This document shows positions 9,095 to 16,965 of a stretch of 58,730 nt of DNA, piece by piece (the stretch's first letter is position 1; the number at the start of each line of letters is the position of its first letter). The stretch lies in the NCBI GenBank assembly GCA_030527105.1, contig JAUNBK010000014.1:1-58730 (forward strand), given 5' to 3'. The notes beneath the pieces were generated by a model. That model made no database searches. It was not told where the DNA came from and saw only the letters and a list, made by a program, of their open reading frames with translations. Source of the stretch: Planctomycetia bacterium. Lineage in GTDB: Bacteria > Planctomycetota > Planctomycetia > Pirellulales > Thermoguttaceae. The position numbers were made by a program, and so were the translations under genes.

Positions 9095-11539
9095 TTACAA
9101 CATTCCGTAGGGGTCCAAGTCGACAATCCACTGGACGTCCTCAGGAGTTTTCGTCTCGGCTTGCACCCTCGCGAGCGCGTCGCGCAATATGCTGCGGTCG
9201 GGAGCGTGCGCCTGAATGTGGAATCGATAAAAGTCGCGCAATTTTGGGATGGGACACGGCGCGGGTCCCAAGACGCGAAACGCCAAGTCCGCCCCAAGTG
9301 TGCCGCGCGACTTGCGGAGAGTTTGAATTTCGGCGCTTATTTTTCGCTTAATCTCTTGCGCACACGTGAGTGTTTCGTCCTCTTTCGTCCCACGAATCAC
9401 GACACGCGCTAAAAATCCGAATGGCGGATAAAACAATTTCTCGCGCAGCGGCAAGGCATACCGCGCGAAACCCGAATAATCGTGTCGGCACGCAAAATCA
9501 ATCGCTTCGTTCTCGGGTTGGTACGTTTGAACAAGTACCGAGCCGCCCAACGCGCCACGCCCTGTGCGACCAGCGACTTGAGTGATGAGTTGAAACGTTC
9601 GTTCCTCCGCGCGAAAATCTGGCAGATGAAGCGCCGTGTCGGCATTGATCACGCCAACGAGCGTCACGTTGGGGAAATCCAACCCCTTCGCAATCATTTG
9701 GGTTCCGAGAAGGATATCGATTTTCCCCTCGCGAAAGTCCTTGAAGACCTTTTCGTGCGAGCCACGCGCCTGCATGGAGTCCGTGTCCATCCGAAAGACG
9801 CGCGCTTGGGGAAATCGACGCGAAATCTCCATCTCGAGGCGCTGCGTGCCCGTACCAGAAAAACGAATCGAAGAGCTTTTGCACTCTGGACACACTCGCG
9901 GAATCTCGGCGTGGTAGTCGCAATAGTGGCAAATCACCTCTTGAGTCGCCTGATGATGTGTGAGTGAAATCTCGCAATGGGGGCACGTGAGCGTCACGCC
10001 GCAGGAGGGGCATTGGATGTGCGTCGAAAATCCGCGTCGATTGAGGAGCAAAATCGCTTGTCGTCCGCGCGACAGCGTCGCATGAAGGGCAAGATGGAGT
10101 TTGCGTCCAATCACACCCGTGGCGGAGTCGTCCCGAATGCGCAAATCGACCGGCTCAACCGACGGCATGGGGCGCTCCTCAACACGTCGCATGAGCGGAA
10201 GCAGGCGATATTCTCCACCCTGCGCGTGGTGCCACGACTCGAGAGAAGGCGTCGCGGAGCCTAAAAGAACAAGAGCGTTCTCCATTTTGCCACGCTCGAT
10301 CGCAACGTCCCGTGCGTGGTATCGTGGCGCGGTCTCCTGCTTGAAACTCGTCTCGTGCTCCTCATCAATGACGATCAGCCCGAGCCGGGGCGTGGGTGCA
10401 AAAACCGCGCTTCTCGCGCCAATAACGACCTCAACGCTCCCGCTCATGATGCGCGTCCACTCCGAGTGGCGCTGCGCGTCCGTCAGACGACTATGGAGAA
10501 CGGCAATATTTTCAAATCGCCGACGAAAACGCTCCACCGTCTGTGGCGTCAGGCTGATTTCGGGGACAAGAACGATCGCTTGCCTTCCAGAGCGCACGAC
10601 TTCTCGAATCGCCTGGATGTAAATTTCCGTCTTTCCGCTCCCCGTGACGCCATGCAGGAGCACGGGTGGCGGCGGCGTCCTTTGCGCAAGAAGCGCCCGA
10701 ATCTCACCAAAAGCGGCTTGCTGCTCCGTGTTTAGCGCCAAATCGGTCTCCGTTTTCGTGACGCCCGAGAGATAATCCCCCGCGCCGGTGCTCACGCGTT
10801 CTTGGTTTGCGTCCAAAAAGCCTCGATTTTTCAAAAGCCGCACGGTTGCGGAGGAGGTTTTCGCCCTCCTCGCGAGTTCCTCCACGCCGAGGGTCGTTGT
10901 GAGTTTTTCGAGCGTCTCCAAAATGGTCGCTTGCGTCGGCGTGAGTCGATAATCGGGGGGAATTCCCTCGTTAATGTCCTTCTCCTTGCTCGATTTGAGC
11001 ACCTTTTCCTTCGACTCGAAATTTGCGTAGGACTCCGGCGTGCGTCCCGCCGCCTGCGCCTTTTTTCGGAGAGCAAGCGCCTCTTTTCCCTTTTGCGAGA
11101 GCGACAGAAGCGCGACCATCTTCGTCCCGGCCAGAGTTCGCACGCCCGCCGGGAGGACGCATTGCAAAACCTGCCCCCACGGCGTAAGCCAATGCTCGCC
11201 AATCCATTGCGTCAAACGAAGCATCTGCCCGGAAAGCAACGGGCGCTCGTCGAGAATCTTCGACACGAACTTGAGCTTCATTCGCGCCGCCGAGATGGTA
11301 TGAACCGCAACGCAAAAGACTTCACACGGACGATTGCTCTTTCCCAAAGGGACGAGGAGACGCGACCCGGGCTGGATTTTCCCCACCCACTCCTCGGGTA
11401 TCGCATAATCCAACGGCTGAACGATTCCCTCGGGGAAAACGACCTGCGCGGCGGGAATTTCCCCCTCCGCATCGATCTCCCACGGCTCCTTCGGCTTGTC
11501 GTTCGTATCGAACAAAAAGAATTGGTCGTTTTGGTCCAT
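9095..11539 (-). CDS. priA: Primosomal protein N' (replication restart helicase PriA)
   Basis: 814 residues. PriA is the DEXH helicase that recognises stalled forks and reloads the replisome. It has an N-terminal DNA-binding region, a Walker A site LHGVTGSGKTEIY (about 296), a DEEH Walker B box (about 390), and a zinc-binding insert with four CxxC-type pairs (CPSCG, CPHCE, CHYCD, CPECK; about 510-553). Helicase motifs GTQMIAKGLDFPNV and VAGRTGRG follow. I chose MDQNDQ at 11539 because GGGG lies 5 nt upstream. The 44-codon upstream extension would overlap cysE by more than 100 nt. It begins 13 nt after the cysE stop, so the two probably form an operon. Confidence 0.95.
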   Translation of the reverse strand: MDQNDQFFLFDTNDKPKEPWEIDAEGEIPAAQVVFPEGIVQPLDYAIPEEWVGKIQPGSRLLVPLGKSNRPCEVFCVAVHTISAARMKLKFVSKILDERPLLSGQMLRLTQWIGEHWLTPWGQVLQCVLPAGVRTLAGTKMVALLSLSQKGKEALALRKKAQAAGRTPESYANFESKEKVLKSSKEKDINEGIPPDYRLTPTQATILETLEKLTTTLGVEELARRAKTSSATVRLLKNRGFLDANQERVSTGAGDYLSGVTKTETDLALNTEQQAAFGEIRALLAQRTPPPPVLLHGVTGSGKTEIYIQAIREVVRSGRQAIVLVPEISLTPQTVERFRRRFENIAVLHSRLTDAQRHSEWTRIMSGSVEVVIGARSAVFAPTPRLGLIVIDEEHETSFKQETAPRYHARDVAIERGKMENALVLLGSATPSLESWHHAQGGEYRLLPLMRRVEERPMPSVEPVDLRIRDDSATGVIGRKLHLALHATLSRGRQAILLLNRRGFSTHIQCPSCGVTLTCPHCEISLTHHQATQEVICHYCDYHAEIPRVCPECKSSSIRFSGTGTQRLEMEISRRFPQARVFRMDTDSMQARGSHEKVFKDFREGKIDILLGTQMIAKGLDFPNVTLVGVINADTALHLPDFRAEERTFQLITQVAGRTGRGALGGSVLVQTYQPENEAIDFACRHDYSGFARYALPLREKLFYPPFGFLARVVIRGTKEDETLTCAQEIKRKISAEIQTLRKSRGTLGADLAFRVLGPAPCPIPKLRDFYRFHIQAHAPDRSILRDALARVQAETKTPEDVQWIVDLDPYGML

Positions 11540-11552
11540 ATGCACCCCAATT

Positions 11553-12506
11553 TTAACGAATACGGAGCTTTGGTTTCTCGATAAGCACGGTCGTATGCGG
11601 CGCGATGGACTCAACGACCCACGTGCTCGCGCCGACAACAGCGTGCTCGCCCACGATTGTCGTGCCGCCAAGAACCGTAGCGTTGGCGTAGATCACGACG
11701 TGGTCCTTGATCGTCGGGTGTCGCTTCTGCCCACGAACCAACTCACCCCGCTCGTCCGTAGGGAAGCTCAACGCGCCAAGCGTGACACCTTGATAGAGTT
11801 TGACCCATTCGCCGATTTCGCACGTTTCGCCAATAACAACTCCCGTTCCGTGGTCGATGAAAAAATGGGGTCCAATCGACGCGCCGGGGTGGATATCGAT
11901 TCCCGTGCAATTGTGCGCCCACTCCGTCATCATTCGTGGAATGAGCGGTACCTCGAGAAGATGAAGCTCGTGCGCGATGCGATAAGTCGTGATCGCTTTA
12001 AGCCCCGGATAGCAAAAAATCGCCTCGGCGTAGGACTTGCAGGCTGGGTCGCCAGCGTAAGCCGCTACAACGTCTGTCTCCAATAATTTGCGCAACTCAG
12101 GCAAACGCGCCAAAAAAGCGAGCGTTTTCTCCTGCGCGCAGCGCTCAAACTCGGCACGAACGCTCGAGTCGCAATCATTTTTCGACGAGGACTCCGACTC
12201 CTGGCATTTGCCCGAGTGCGAATGACAAAAAGACTGCGTGATTTGCGAGGCAAGCTTGTCATAAACACGGTCGAGAATTTCGCCCATGAAGTAGGGAAGA
12301 TTGCCAAAGTGCAGATTTTTCCTCTGACCAAAACCGGGATAAATCACCTCGAACAGTTCCTCCAGAATCTCGACGACAATCCGATACGTTGGGAGGGAGC
12401 AGTGTCCCAAATTTTGGATATTTCCCAACACGTTGCACGATTGCACCAAATTCCACGTAATGTCGGGCAGGTTATCTTCTTTAATCTTAAGCGAAATGGG
12501 ATTCAT
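11553..12506 (-). CDS. cysE: Serine O-acetyltransferase
   Basis: 317 residues. The enzyme transfers acetyl from acetyl-CoA to L-serine, the first step of cysteine synthesis. A helical N-domain (about 1-175) precedes a left-handed beta-helix with hexapeptide repeats. Visible motifs include DVVAAYAGDPACKSYAEAI, GIDIHPGASIG, the catalytic-loop DHGTGVVIGETCEIG, and QKRHPTI. The long N-domain resembles the plant/EpsC-SrpH type more than the short E. coli form. A Ser/Cys/His-rich linker (HSHSGKCQESESSSKNDCDS, about 95-115) is unusual. AGGAG lies 12 nt before the ATG. A strong promoter lies 59 nt upstream. It is transcribed with priA. Confidence 0.93.
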   Translation of the reverse strand: MNPISLKIKEDNLPDITWNLVQSCNVLGNIQNLGHCSLPTYRIVVEILEELFEVIYPGFGQRKNLHFGNLPYFMGEILDRVYDKLASQITQSFCHSHSGKCQESESSSKNDCDSSVRAEFERCAQEKTLAFLARLPELRKLLETDVVAAYAGDPACKSYAEAIFCYPGLKAITTYRIAHELHLLEVPLIPRMMTEWAHNCTGIDIHPGASIGPHFFIDHGTGVVIGETCEIGEWVKLYQGVTLGALSFPTDERGELVRGQKRHPTIKDHVVIYANATVLGGTTIVGEHAVVGASTWVVESIAPHTTVLIEKPKLRIR

Positions 12507-12564
12507 CCTGGCGGATTCTCCTTTGTAGTCACGTATTTCGAAATTTCAACATCTTTACTCCACT

Positions 12565-12592
12565 ATTGTATCCGGCTGGCGGAAAGTGTCAA
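12565..12592 (-). promoter_or_regulatory. Sigma70-type promoter for cysE-priA
   Basis: On the minus strand TTGACA (12592-12587), a 16-nt spacer and TACAAT (12570-12565). Full -35 consensus and a 5/6 match in the -10. Confidence 0.75.
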
Positions 12593-12707
12593 TAGGTCGC
12601 ACAAGAAAAAACAGGTCACACAAGAAAAAAGAAGCAAGTTGCGCGCCGCTTTCCGACTTTTTTTGGGAAAAATGCCTCTTTTTCCCATTTTTTTTACTCC
12701 TTTTTAC

Positions 12708-12735
12708 TTGACATCAAAAATATCTCGTGTAAAAT
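12708..12735 (+). promoter_or_regulatory. Sigma70-type promoter for the first beta-repeat adhesin
   Basis: TTGACA at 12708-12713, a 16-nt spacer and TAAAAT at 12730-12735, 48 nt before the ATG. The same hexamers and spacing precede the other large adhesin and the subtilase. Confidence 0.78.
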
Positions 12736-12783
12736 GAAGGGGTGGAAAGTTTTTATGGAAACCCGTTTTGAGGAAAGATAACA

Positions 12784-13677
12784 ATGAAACGATCAAAACT
12801 ACTTTTGCAGATTTTGGTTGTCGCTTTATGGTGCGTCGTTGCCGTGGGGCAGACGAACTATACAATTACGCTTGATGGTACTGCGACCAACTGGAACACG
12901 ACCGATGCCGCGTGGCTGGCGGGCGGGACCGGAGATGCGACTGCGTGGAGCAATGCCACGGCAGAGTCTCTCAATTCCGCGACGATTACGCTCACGGCAG
13001 ACACAACGCTCACGCCCACCGAGGCGATTGTCACCAACAAAATCACCGTTTCTGGTCCTAAGCTCACCATTGCTGCGACGGACGGTGGCTCTCTGAGCTT
13101 CCTCGGCACGACAAACTCTCCCGCGACTATCGACTCAAGCGCCGTAGCCAATAACGTTATAACCACTGTGGGTGCCCTCATCACGGGGACGATCGGCAGC
13201 GATCTTGTCATAAACGCCCATGGAGACACCACCTCTAGCGGAGGTGCTGTGGCGGGGCACTTCGAGTTCACCAACACGAACAACGATTTTGTCGGCAATG
13301 TGCGCGTCACTGCGGGATTATTGCTAGCCAATAGTGCTGCACTTGGTGCCGCAGACAATAAAATCGTCCTCGACGGTGGCGGTTTGCGTTTCACCTCCAC
13401 CACAACACTGTCGCGTGACATTCAGGTGACAGAAAAAGGTGGTTTGATCCGCGTCAGTAATAATCGCACTGCGACTGTCTCCTCGATTTCCGACGCAGGA
13501 ACGGGGGGGGGGTGTTTTGCGCAAAACCGACGATGGTCAGCTCACCCTCAACAACAATTTCGACTCGTTCACCGGGACCTTGCAAAACGAGAGAGGCACA
13601 CTGCAAGTTACGAATTTCGACACCTTTTCCGGCGCATTTTCTGTGACGGCGGGCACGGCTTACTTCGGTCTGGCTAG
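12784..13677 (+). CDS. 5' part of a PEP-CTERM beta-repeat surface protein, frameshifted at a G10 tract
   Basis: The start MKRSKLLLQILVVALWCVVAVGQ is a clear signal peptide, with GAGGA 9 nt before the ATG. What follows is Thr/Ala/Gly/Asn-rich beta-solenoid sequence of the autotransporter-associated repeat type, for example NNDFVGNVRVTAGLLLANSA. The native frame holds to about residue 240 (ISDAGTGG). At a run of ten G (13503-13512) it shifts, and the last ~55 residues (CFAQNRRWSAHPQQQF and on) are Arg/His-rich nonsense ending at 13677. The frame starting at 13517 continues the real protein. One G fewer, or two more, would join the parts into a protein of roughly 1100 residues. This could be phase-OFF, a real mutation or a base-call error. 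Confidence 0.85.
   Translation: MKRSKLLLQILVVALWCVVAVGQTNYTITLDGTATNWNTTDAAWLAGGTGDATAWSNATAESLNSATITLTADTTLTPTEAIVTNKITVSGPKLTIAATDGGSLSFLGTTNSPATIDSSAVANNVITTVGALITGTIGSDLVINAHGDTTSSGGAVAGHFEFTNTNNDFVGNVRVTAGLLLANSAALGAADNKIVLDGGGLRFTSTTTLSRDIQVTEKGGLIRVSNNRTATVSSISDAGTGGGCFAQNRRWSAHPQQQFRLVHRDLAKRERHTASYEFRHLFRRIFCDGGHGLLRSG
13503..13512 (+). repeat. Homopolymer G10 tract inside the adhesin gene
   Basis: Ten consecutive G within the signal-bearing N-terminal portion. It marks the exact point where the two adhesin frames change over. The sister adhesin at 36880-42960 has a G12 tract at a comparable place and is in frame. Confidence 0.9.
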
Positions 13678-16105
13678 CACGGCGAAAACGGGCGGGGCGT
13701 TCAGCAATACGCTCAGCTTGACTGGCGGCATTGCTATTTTCCGCTGGCAGGGTGAGTACACCGTCGATGCCTCTAAAATCACGGGCGGGGCGGGGGAGCT
13801 TTGCTTTGGTGGAAACGGTCCGGATGCGCATCACGGCAAACTTATTCCGGGTGCCTCGGGTACCGCCTCTTTCACCGTGGGGGAATTGTCGACGAGAGGA
13901 ACCACTTTAACCATTGAGTCGGGCGTGACGGTCAATGCGGAAAGGCTCCGAACAAGCGACTCAAACACTGCGGTCTCGGTGGTCAACGTCGACGGAACGC
14001 TCAATGTGACGGGGAGCAACAACTCAAGCACTACCGATGCCTCCTTTTTGCTCGCGCACTGGTCCAACGGCACAAGCACTCTGAACGTGAATGACGGCGG
14101 TGTCATCAACTCGCTCAACGCGAACGTCGTCATCAACTGGGACGGCACATCGACGCTTAACGTCAAAAACGGCGGCACGATGAACGTCCGGGGGCTCGAT
14201 ATGAATGTCTCAAAGGGCACTGGCAATAAGGGTACCTTCAATCTTGAGACCGGTGGCACAATCAACGTTGGTGTCGGCGGGATCGACAACTCTGCCGGAA
14301 AAAACGTTAATTTGGGTGCGGGAACCGTCGGTGCGCTTGCGGACTGGTCGTCGACTGGCGTTTTGACGCTCAATGGAGGCGACACGGGAACGACTTTCAA
14401 CACAAACGCCCAGAAAATCACCATCAACGGAAACCTTGGTGGCAGTGGCGCGTTGAACGTGGCGGGCGGTGGAACTCTTGAAATCGCCTCGGCTGCCGAA
14501 ATCGGAACGCGCAAGGTCTCTGTGGCGGAAGGGACGACACTCTCGTTCGCCTCGACCGGTGCGAACACGCTTGACTCCGCAACGACAACAATCTCGGGGA
14601 GACTCAACGTCAACTCGGGTGCCAACGTTGGCGTGAATGGATCGATTGCGGTGGGAGGATTCTCCGTAAACACGCTCAACACGCTCGTTTCTGGTGCCGG
14701 AAACACGATGACCGTGCAAGGATCAAATCTTGCGGACGCTGTGACCGCGCGGGTGAGTGGCGGAACCGTGGCGCTTGAGAAGCCGGGAGAGGCGCTCATT
14801 GCAAGCAAGGGTGCCGCTTTGCGTCTCGACGCGAGCCGCATCAGCGGCGTTGCGGAGGGCGGGAGCGTCACAACGTGGGAAGACACATCTGGATCGGGAA
14901 GAGACGCCACCGCAACAGGAACCATATCCTACACGGCAACCGACGCCACCACGGGCAATCCCGCTCTCGTCTTCTCGACTGGCGGAGACAGCAGCTTCAG
15001 CTTCGATCGCATCACGGGGATTAAAGCCGCTTTTTGGGTGCTTAAGGAGTGTGCGGCAGAGAGCAACCGAGGTCACACATTCCTCCTTGGCGATGCTGAG
15101 ACCTACCATTTCCACAGTGGGACGGCTGGTCAAATGTTGAATTCAAACGCAATGTCATCCGTAAGACAGGGCACATGGCTGGTCAACGGGAGCACCGTAG
15201 CTCCAGAGAACACAACTTTGACTGCCGACGCATGGTCGCTCATCTCGTTCCAACAGCAAGCGAATTCCACGGAGTCTCTCCGAGCAAACACGTTTTCCCG
15301 CGACCGGACCATAGGAGATCGCAGTTGGAACGGATCCGCCTCTGAGCTTCTGATTTTCACGGAGTCGCTCACGGATGAGGAGACGCGGATAATCAACGCT
15401 TATCTCAACGACAAGTGGAATCTTGGCGGAACTGGAGAGTATTTTGACATTGCGTACACCGCACCAAACGTGACGCTGGATGTGACGGACGACACGACGT
15501 TGGACGCGAGCGGTTTCAACAGCGTGTCGATGAAGGCGATCCAAGTTGCCAGTGGGAAAACGCTTTCCGTCACGCAGACGCGGGATGCGCAGTGGACGCT
15601 GGACGCCTTCACAGGAAACCTCACTCTGACTGGAGGTGATTTTGCCTCGAACGGCACAAAATTCAACATTGGTTCCGATACCGAGGCGGGTATGCTCACC
15701 TTCTCCAATTCGGCGGCGCTCACCAACGGCGTCATTAATATCGACATTTTCTCGACCGACTTTTTCACTGGATTTGACCAAATCCTCGCGGAAGACACCC
15801 TTGACGTGACGGGCGCGCAGTTCAACATCACGTTTGACGACACGTATACGCCCACTTCGGATGACTATTTCGACATTGCGATATCCAATTTGTCCGAGAA
15901 CGGAATTCTGGGATTCAATGCCGATGCGTTCACGTTCGACGGGGCGGGACTCTGGGCCGCCTCGCTTGTTGGCGACGGATCAATTATTCGCATTTCGGCG
16001 GACGCCACCTCTGCGGTTCCTGAACCATCGAGTTGGGCGCTCCTCATCCTCGGCGGCATATCGCTTGCGTGGTTTGGTCGCCGGCGGTTCGCTTGTTTGA
16101 AGTAA
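13517..16105 (+). CDS. 3' part of the PEP-CTERM beta-repeat surface protein
   Basis: This frame has no start of its own; it continues the protein begun at 12784 after the G tract. Its first native residues are LRKTDDGQLTLNNNFDSFTG, a classic beta-repeat unit. Residues to about 430 are Asn/Thr/Gly-rich repeats (DGTLNVTGSNN, NGTSTLNVNDGG, GGTMNVRGLDM). About 435-640 is a LamG/concanavalin-like region with LRLDASRISG, VTTWEDTSGSGRDATA and LLIFTESLTDEETRIINAYL. The C-terminus is VPEPSSWALLILGG, a hydrophobic helix and GRRR, a full PEP-CTERM sorting signal recognised by exosortase. The protein is probably a surface or matrix component. A strong terminator follows 22 nt after the stop. Confidence 0.85.
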   Translation: MRKTDDGQLTLNNNFDSFTGTLQNERGTLQVTNFDTFSGAFSVTAGTAYFGLASTAKTGGAFSNTLSLTGGIAIFRWQGEYTVDASKITGGAGELCFGGNGPDAHHGKLIPGASGTASFTVGELSTRGTTLTIESGVTVNAERLRTSDSNTAVSVVNVDGTLNVTGSNNSSTTDASFLLAHWSNGTSTLNVNDGGVINSLNANVVINWDGTSTLNVKNGGTMNVRGLDMNVSKGTGNKGTFNLETGGTINVGVGGIDNSAGKNVNLGAGTVGALADWSSTGVLTLNGGDTGTTFNTNAQKITINGNLGGSGALNVAGGGTLEIASAAEIGTRKVSVAEGTTLSFASTGANTLDSATTTISGRLNVNSGANVGVNGSIAVGGFSVNTLNTLVSGAGNTMTVQGSNLADAVTARVSGGTVALEKPGEALIASKGAALRLDASRISGVAEGGSVTTWEDTSGSGRDATATGTISYTATDATTGNPALVFSTGGDSSFSFDRITGIKAAFWVLKECAAESNRGHTFLLGDAETYHFHSGTAGQMLNSNAMSSVRQGTWLVNGSTVAPENTTLTADAWSLISFQQQANSTESLRANTFSRDRTIGDRSWNGSASELLIFTESLTDEETRIINAYLNDKWNLGGTGEYFDIAYTAPNVTLDVTDDTTLDASGFNSVSMKAIQVASGKTLSVTQTRDAQWTLDAFTGNLTLTGGDFASNGTKFNIGSDTEAGMLTFSNSAALTNGVINIDIFSTDFFTGFDQILAEDTLDVTGAQFNITFDDTYTPTSDDYFDIAISNLSENGILGFNADAFTFDGAGLWAASLVGDGSIIRISADATSAVPEPSSWALLILGGISLAWFGRRRFACLK

Positions 16106-16126
16106 GTTTTTTCGACGAAGATTTTT

Positions 16127-16160
16127 GAAGCCCCTGCCGTTTGGAGGGGCTTCGTTTCGT
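16127..16160 (+). terminator. Rho-independent terminator after the first adhesin
   Basis: A 9-bp perfect stem, GAAGCCCCT (16127-16135) with AGGGGCTTC (16145-16153), a 9-nt loop and a T-rich tail. Confidence 0.8.
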
Positions 16161-16171
16161 TTTCTTTCGCT

Positions 16172-16261
16172 ATTCCCCCCTTGTGAGTGAGGAGGAAATT
16201 TTTTAAGGCGGCCGAGGACGACCGCCCTCCGAATTCCCCCCTTGTGAGTGAGGAGGAAATT
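16172..16261. repeat. 29-bp direct repeat pair
   Basis: Two identical 29-bp copies, at 16172-16200 and 16233-16261, built around CCCCCCTTGTGAGTGAGGAG. They are separated by a GC-rich stretch containing a CGG...CCG inverted repeat. They lie between a terminator and the marR promoter. Function unknown; possibly a dispersed intergenic element. Confidence 0.8.
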
Positions 16262-16323
16262 CTGGAATCTGCATTTTTTCATCGAAATTTGCGCTTTTTT
16301 CGACTTTAGTTTCAGAGTCCCGC

Positions 16324-16352
16324 TTGACATTTCCTTAAAAATGTGGTATTGT
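16324..16352 (+). promoter_or_regulatory. Promoter for the MarR-type regulator
   Basis: TTGACA at 16324-16329, a 17-nt spacer and TATTGT at 16347-16352, 88 nt before the ATG. Confidence 0.55.
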
Positions 16353-16440
16353 TAAGAAACAGTAATTTTTATTTCTCTCGCATTGCGCCAAACGCAAATG
16401 TGAGAGTGGGGAGTTGTAAACTTGGGAGGAAACAGACGCC

Positions 16441-16917
16441 ATGCATAACGATCTGTCGGACGACGACATTTTTTTCCTTTTATTTTCCGTTACGGATAAG
16501 CTGCACCAAAACGCGCTGATTACCTCAACGAATAAGAAAAACATCGCTCTCCTTGAGTCGCTCACGTATCGTCAACAAAAAGCGCTCGTCTCGGTGATGA
16601 TTTTGACCGAACACATTCCCTCGGGAATCAGTCTCAAGAAACTCGCAGAACGCCTGAATATGACGGTGCCGGCAACCTCCGTCCTCGTGGAAAGTATGGT
16701 TCAGAACAAGATGTTCCTGCGAATTGCGAGCCAGACGGATCGTCGCGCGGTCTGCATTAAACTGTCCGATTTTGGGGAGAAGATTCTCGACACGCTCCGC
16801 CAGAGGATGAGAGTCCACATTGCGGAGCTTATGAGCGACGTCACGCAGGAAGACCGGGACGCATTCGCGCGCGTCGTGCGGCAATTCCACGAGAAACTCT
16901 TTCCGCGGGAAAAATAG
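16441..16917 (+). CDS. MarR family transcriptional regulator
   Basis: 158 residues with the MarR fold: an N-terminal dimerisation helix, then a winged helix-turn-helix (about residues 40-110) with LTYRQQKALVSVMILTEHIP, SLKKLAERLNMTVPATSVLVESMV and the wing TDRRAVCIKLSDFGEKIL. C-terminal helices complete the dimer interface. GGGAGG lies about 12 nt before the ATG. It is monocistronic, between a PEP-CTERM adhesin and a PEP-CTERM subtilase, so a role in controlling surface proteins is possible but unproven. The ligand is unknown. Confidence 0.88.
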   Translation: MHNDLSDDDIFFLLFSVTDKLHQNALITSTNKKNIALLESLTYRQQKALVSVMILTEHIPSGISLKKLAERLNMTVPATSVLVESMVQNKMFLRIASQTDRRAVCIKLSDFGEKILDTLRQRMRVHIAELMSDVTQEDRDAFARVVRQFHEKLFPREK

Positions 16918-16924
16918 GAGAAAA

Positions 16925-16954
16925 CCAAGCCCCTCCAAAACGAAGGGGCTTTGG
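16925..16954. terminator. Bidirectional terminator between marR-type gene and subtilase
   Basis: AAGCCCCT (16927-16934) pairs with AGGGGCTT (16944-16951), 8 bp, extended by CCA/TGG with one bulge. It ends both convergent genes. Confidence 0.7.
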
Positions 16955-16965
16955 ATACGCAAATA

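Noticed and set aside
9034..9297. 88-codon N-terminal extension of the secreted glycosidase-like gene
   Set aside because: It overlaps priA antisense-free but in another frame, and would bury the signal peptide; the ATG at 9033 has a good RBS.
13831..14925. Minus-strand frame (364 codons) opposite adhesin 1, Pro/Val/Ser-rich
   Set aside because: Mirror image of Gly/Thr/Asn codons of the beta repeats; no signal peptide or RBS.
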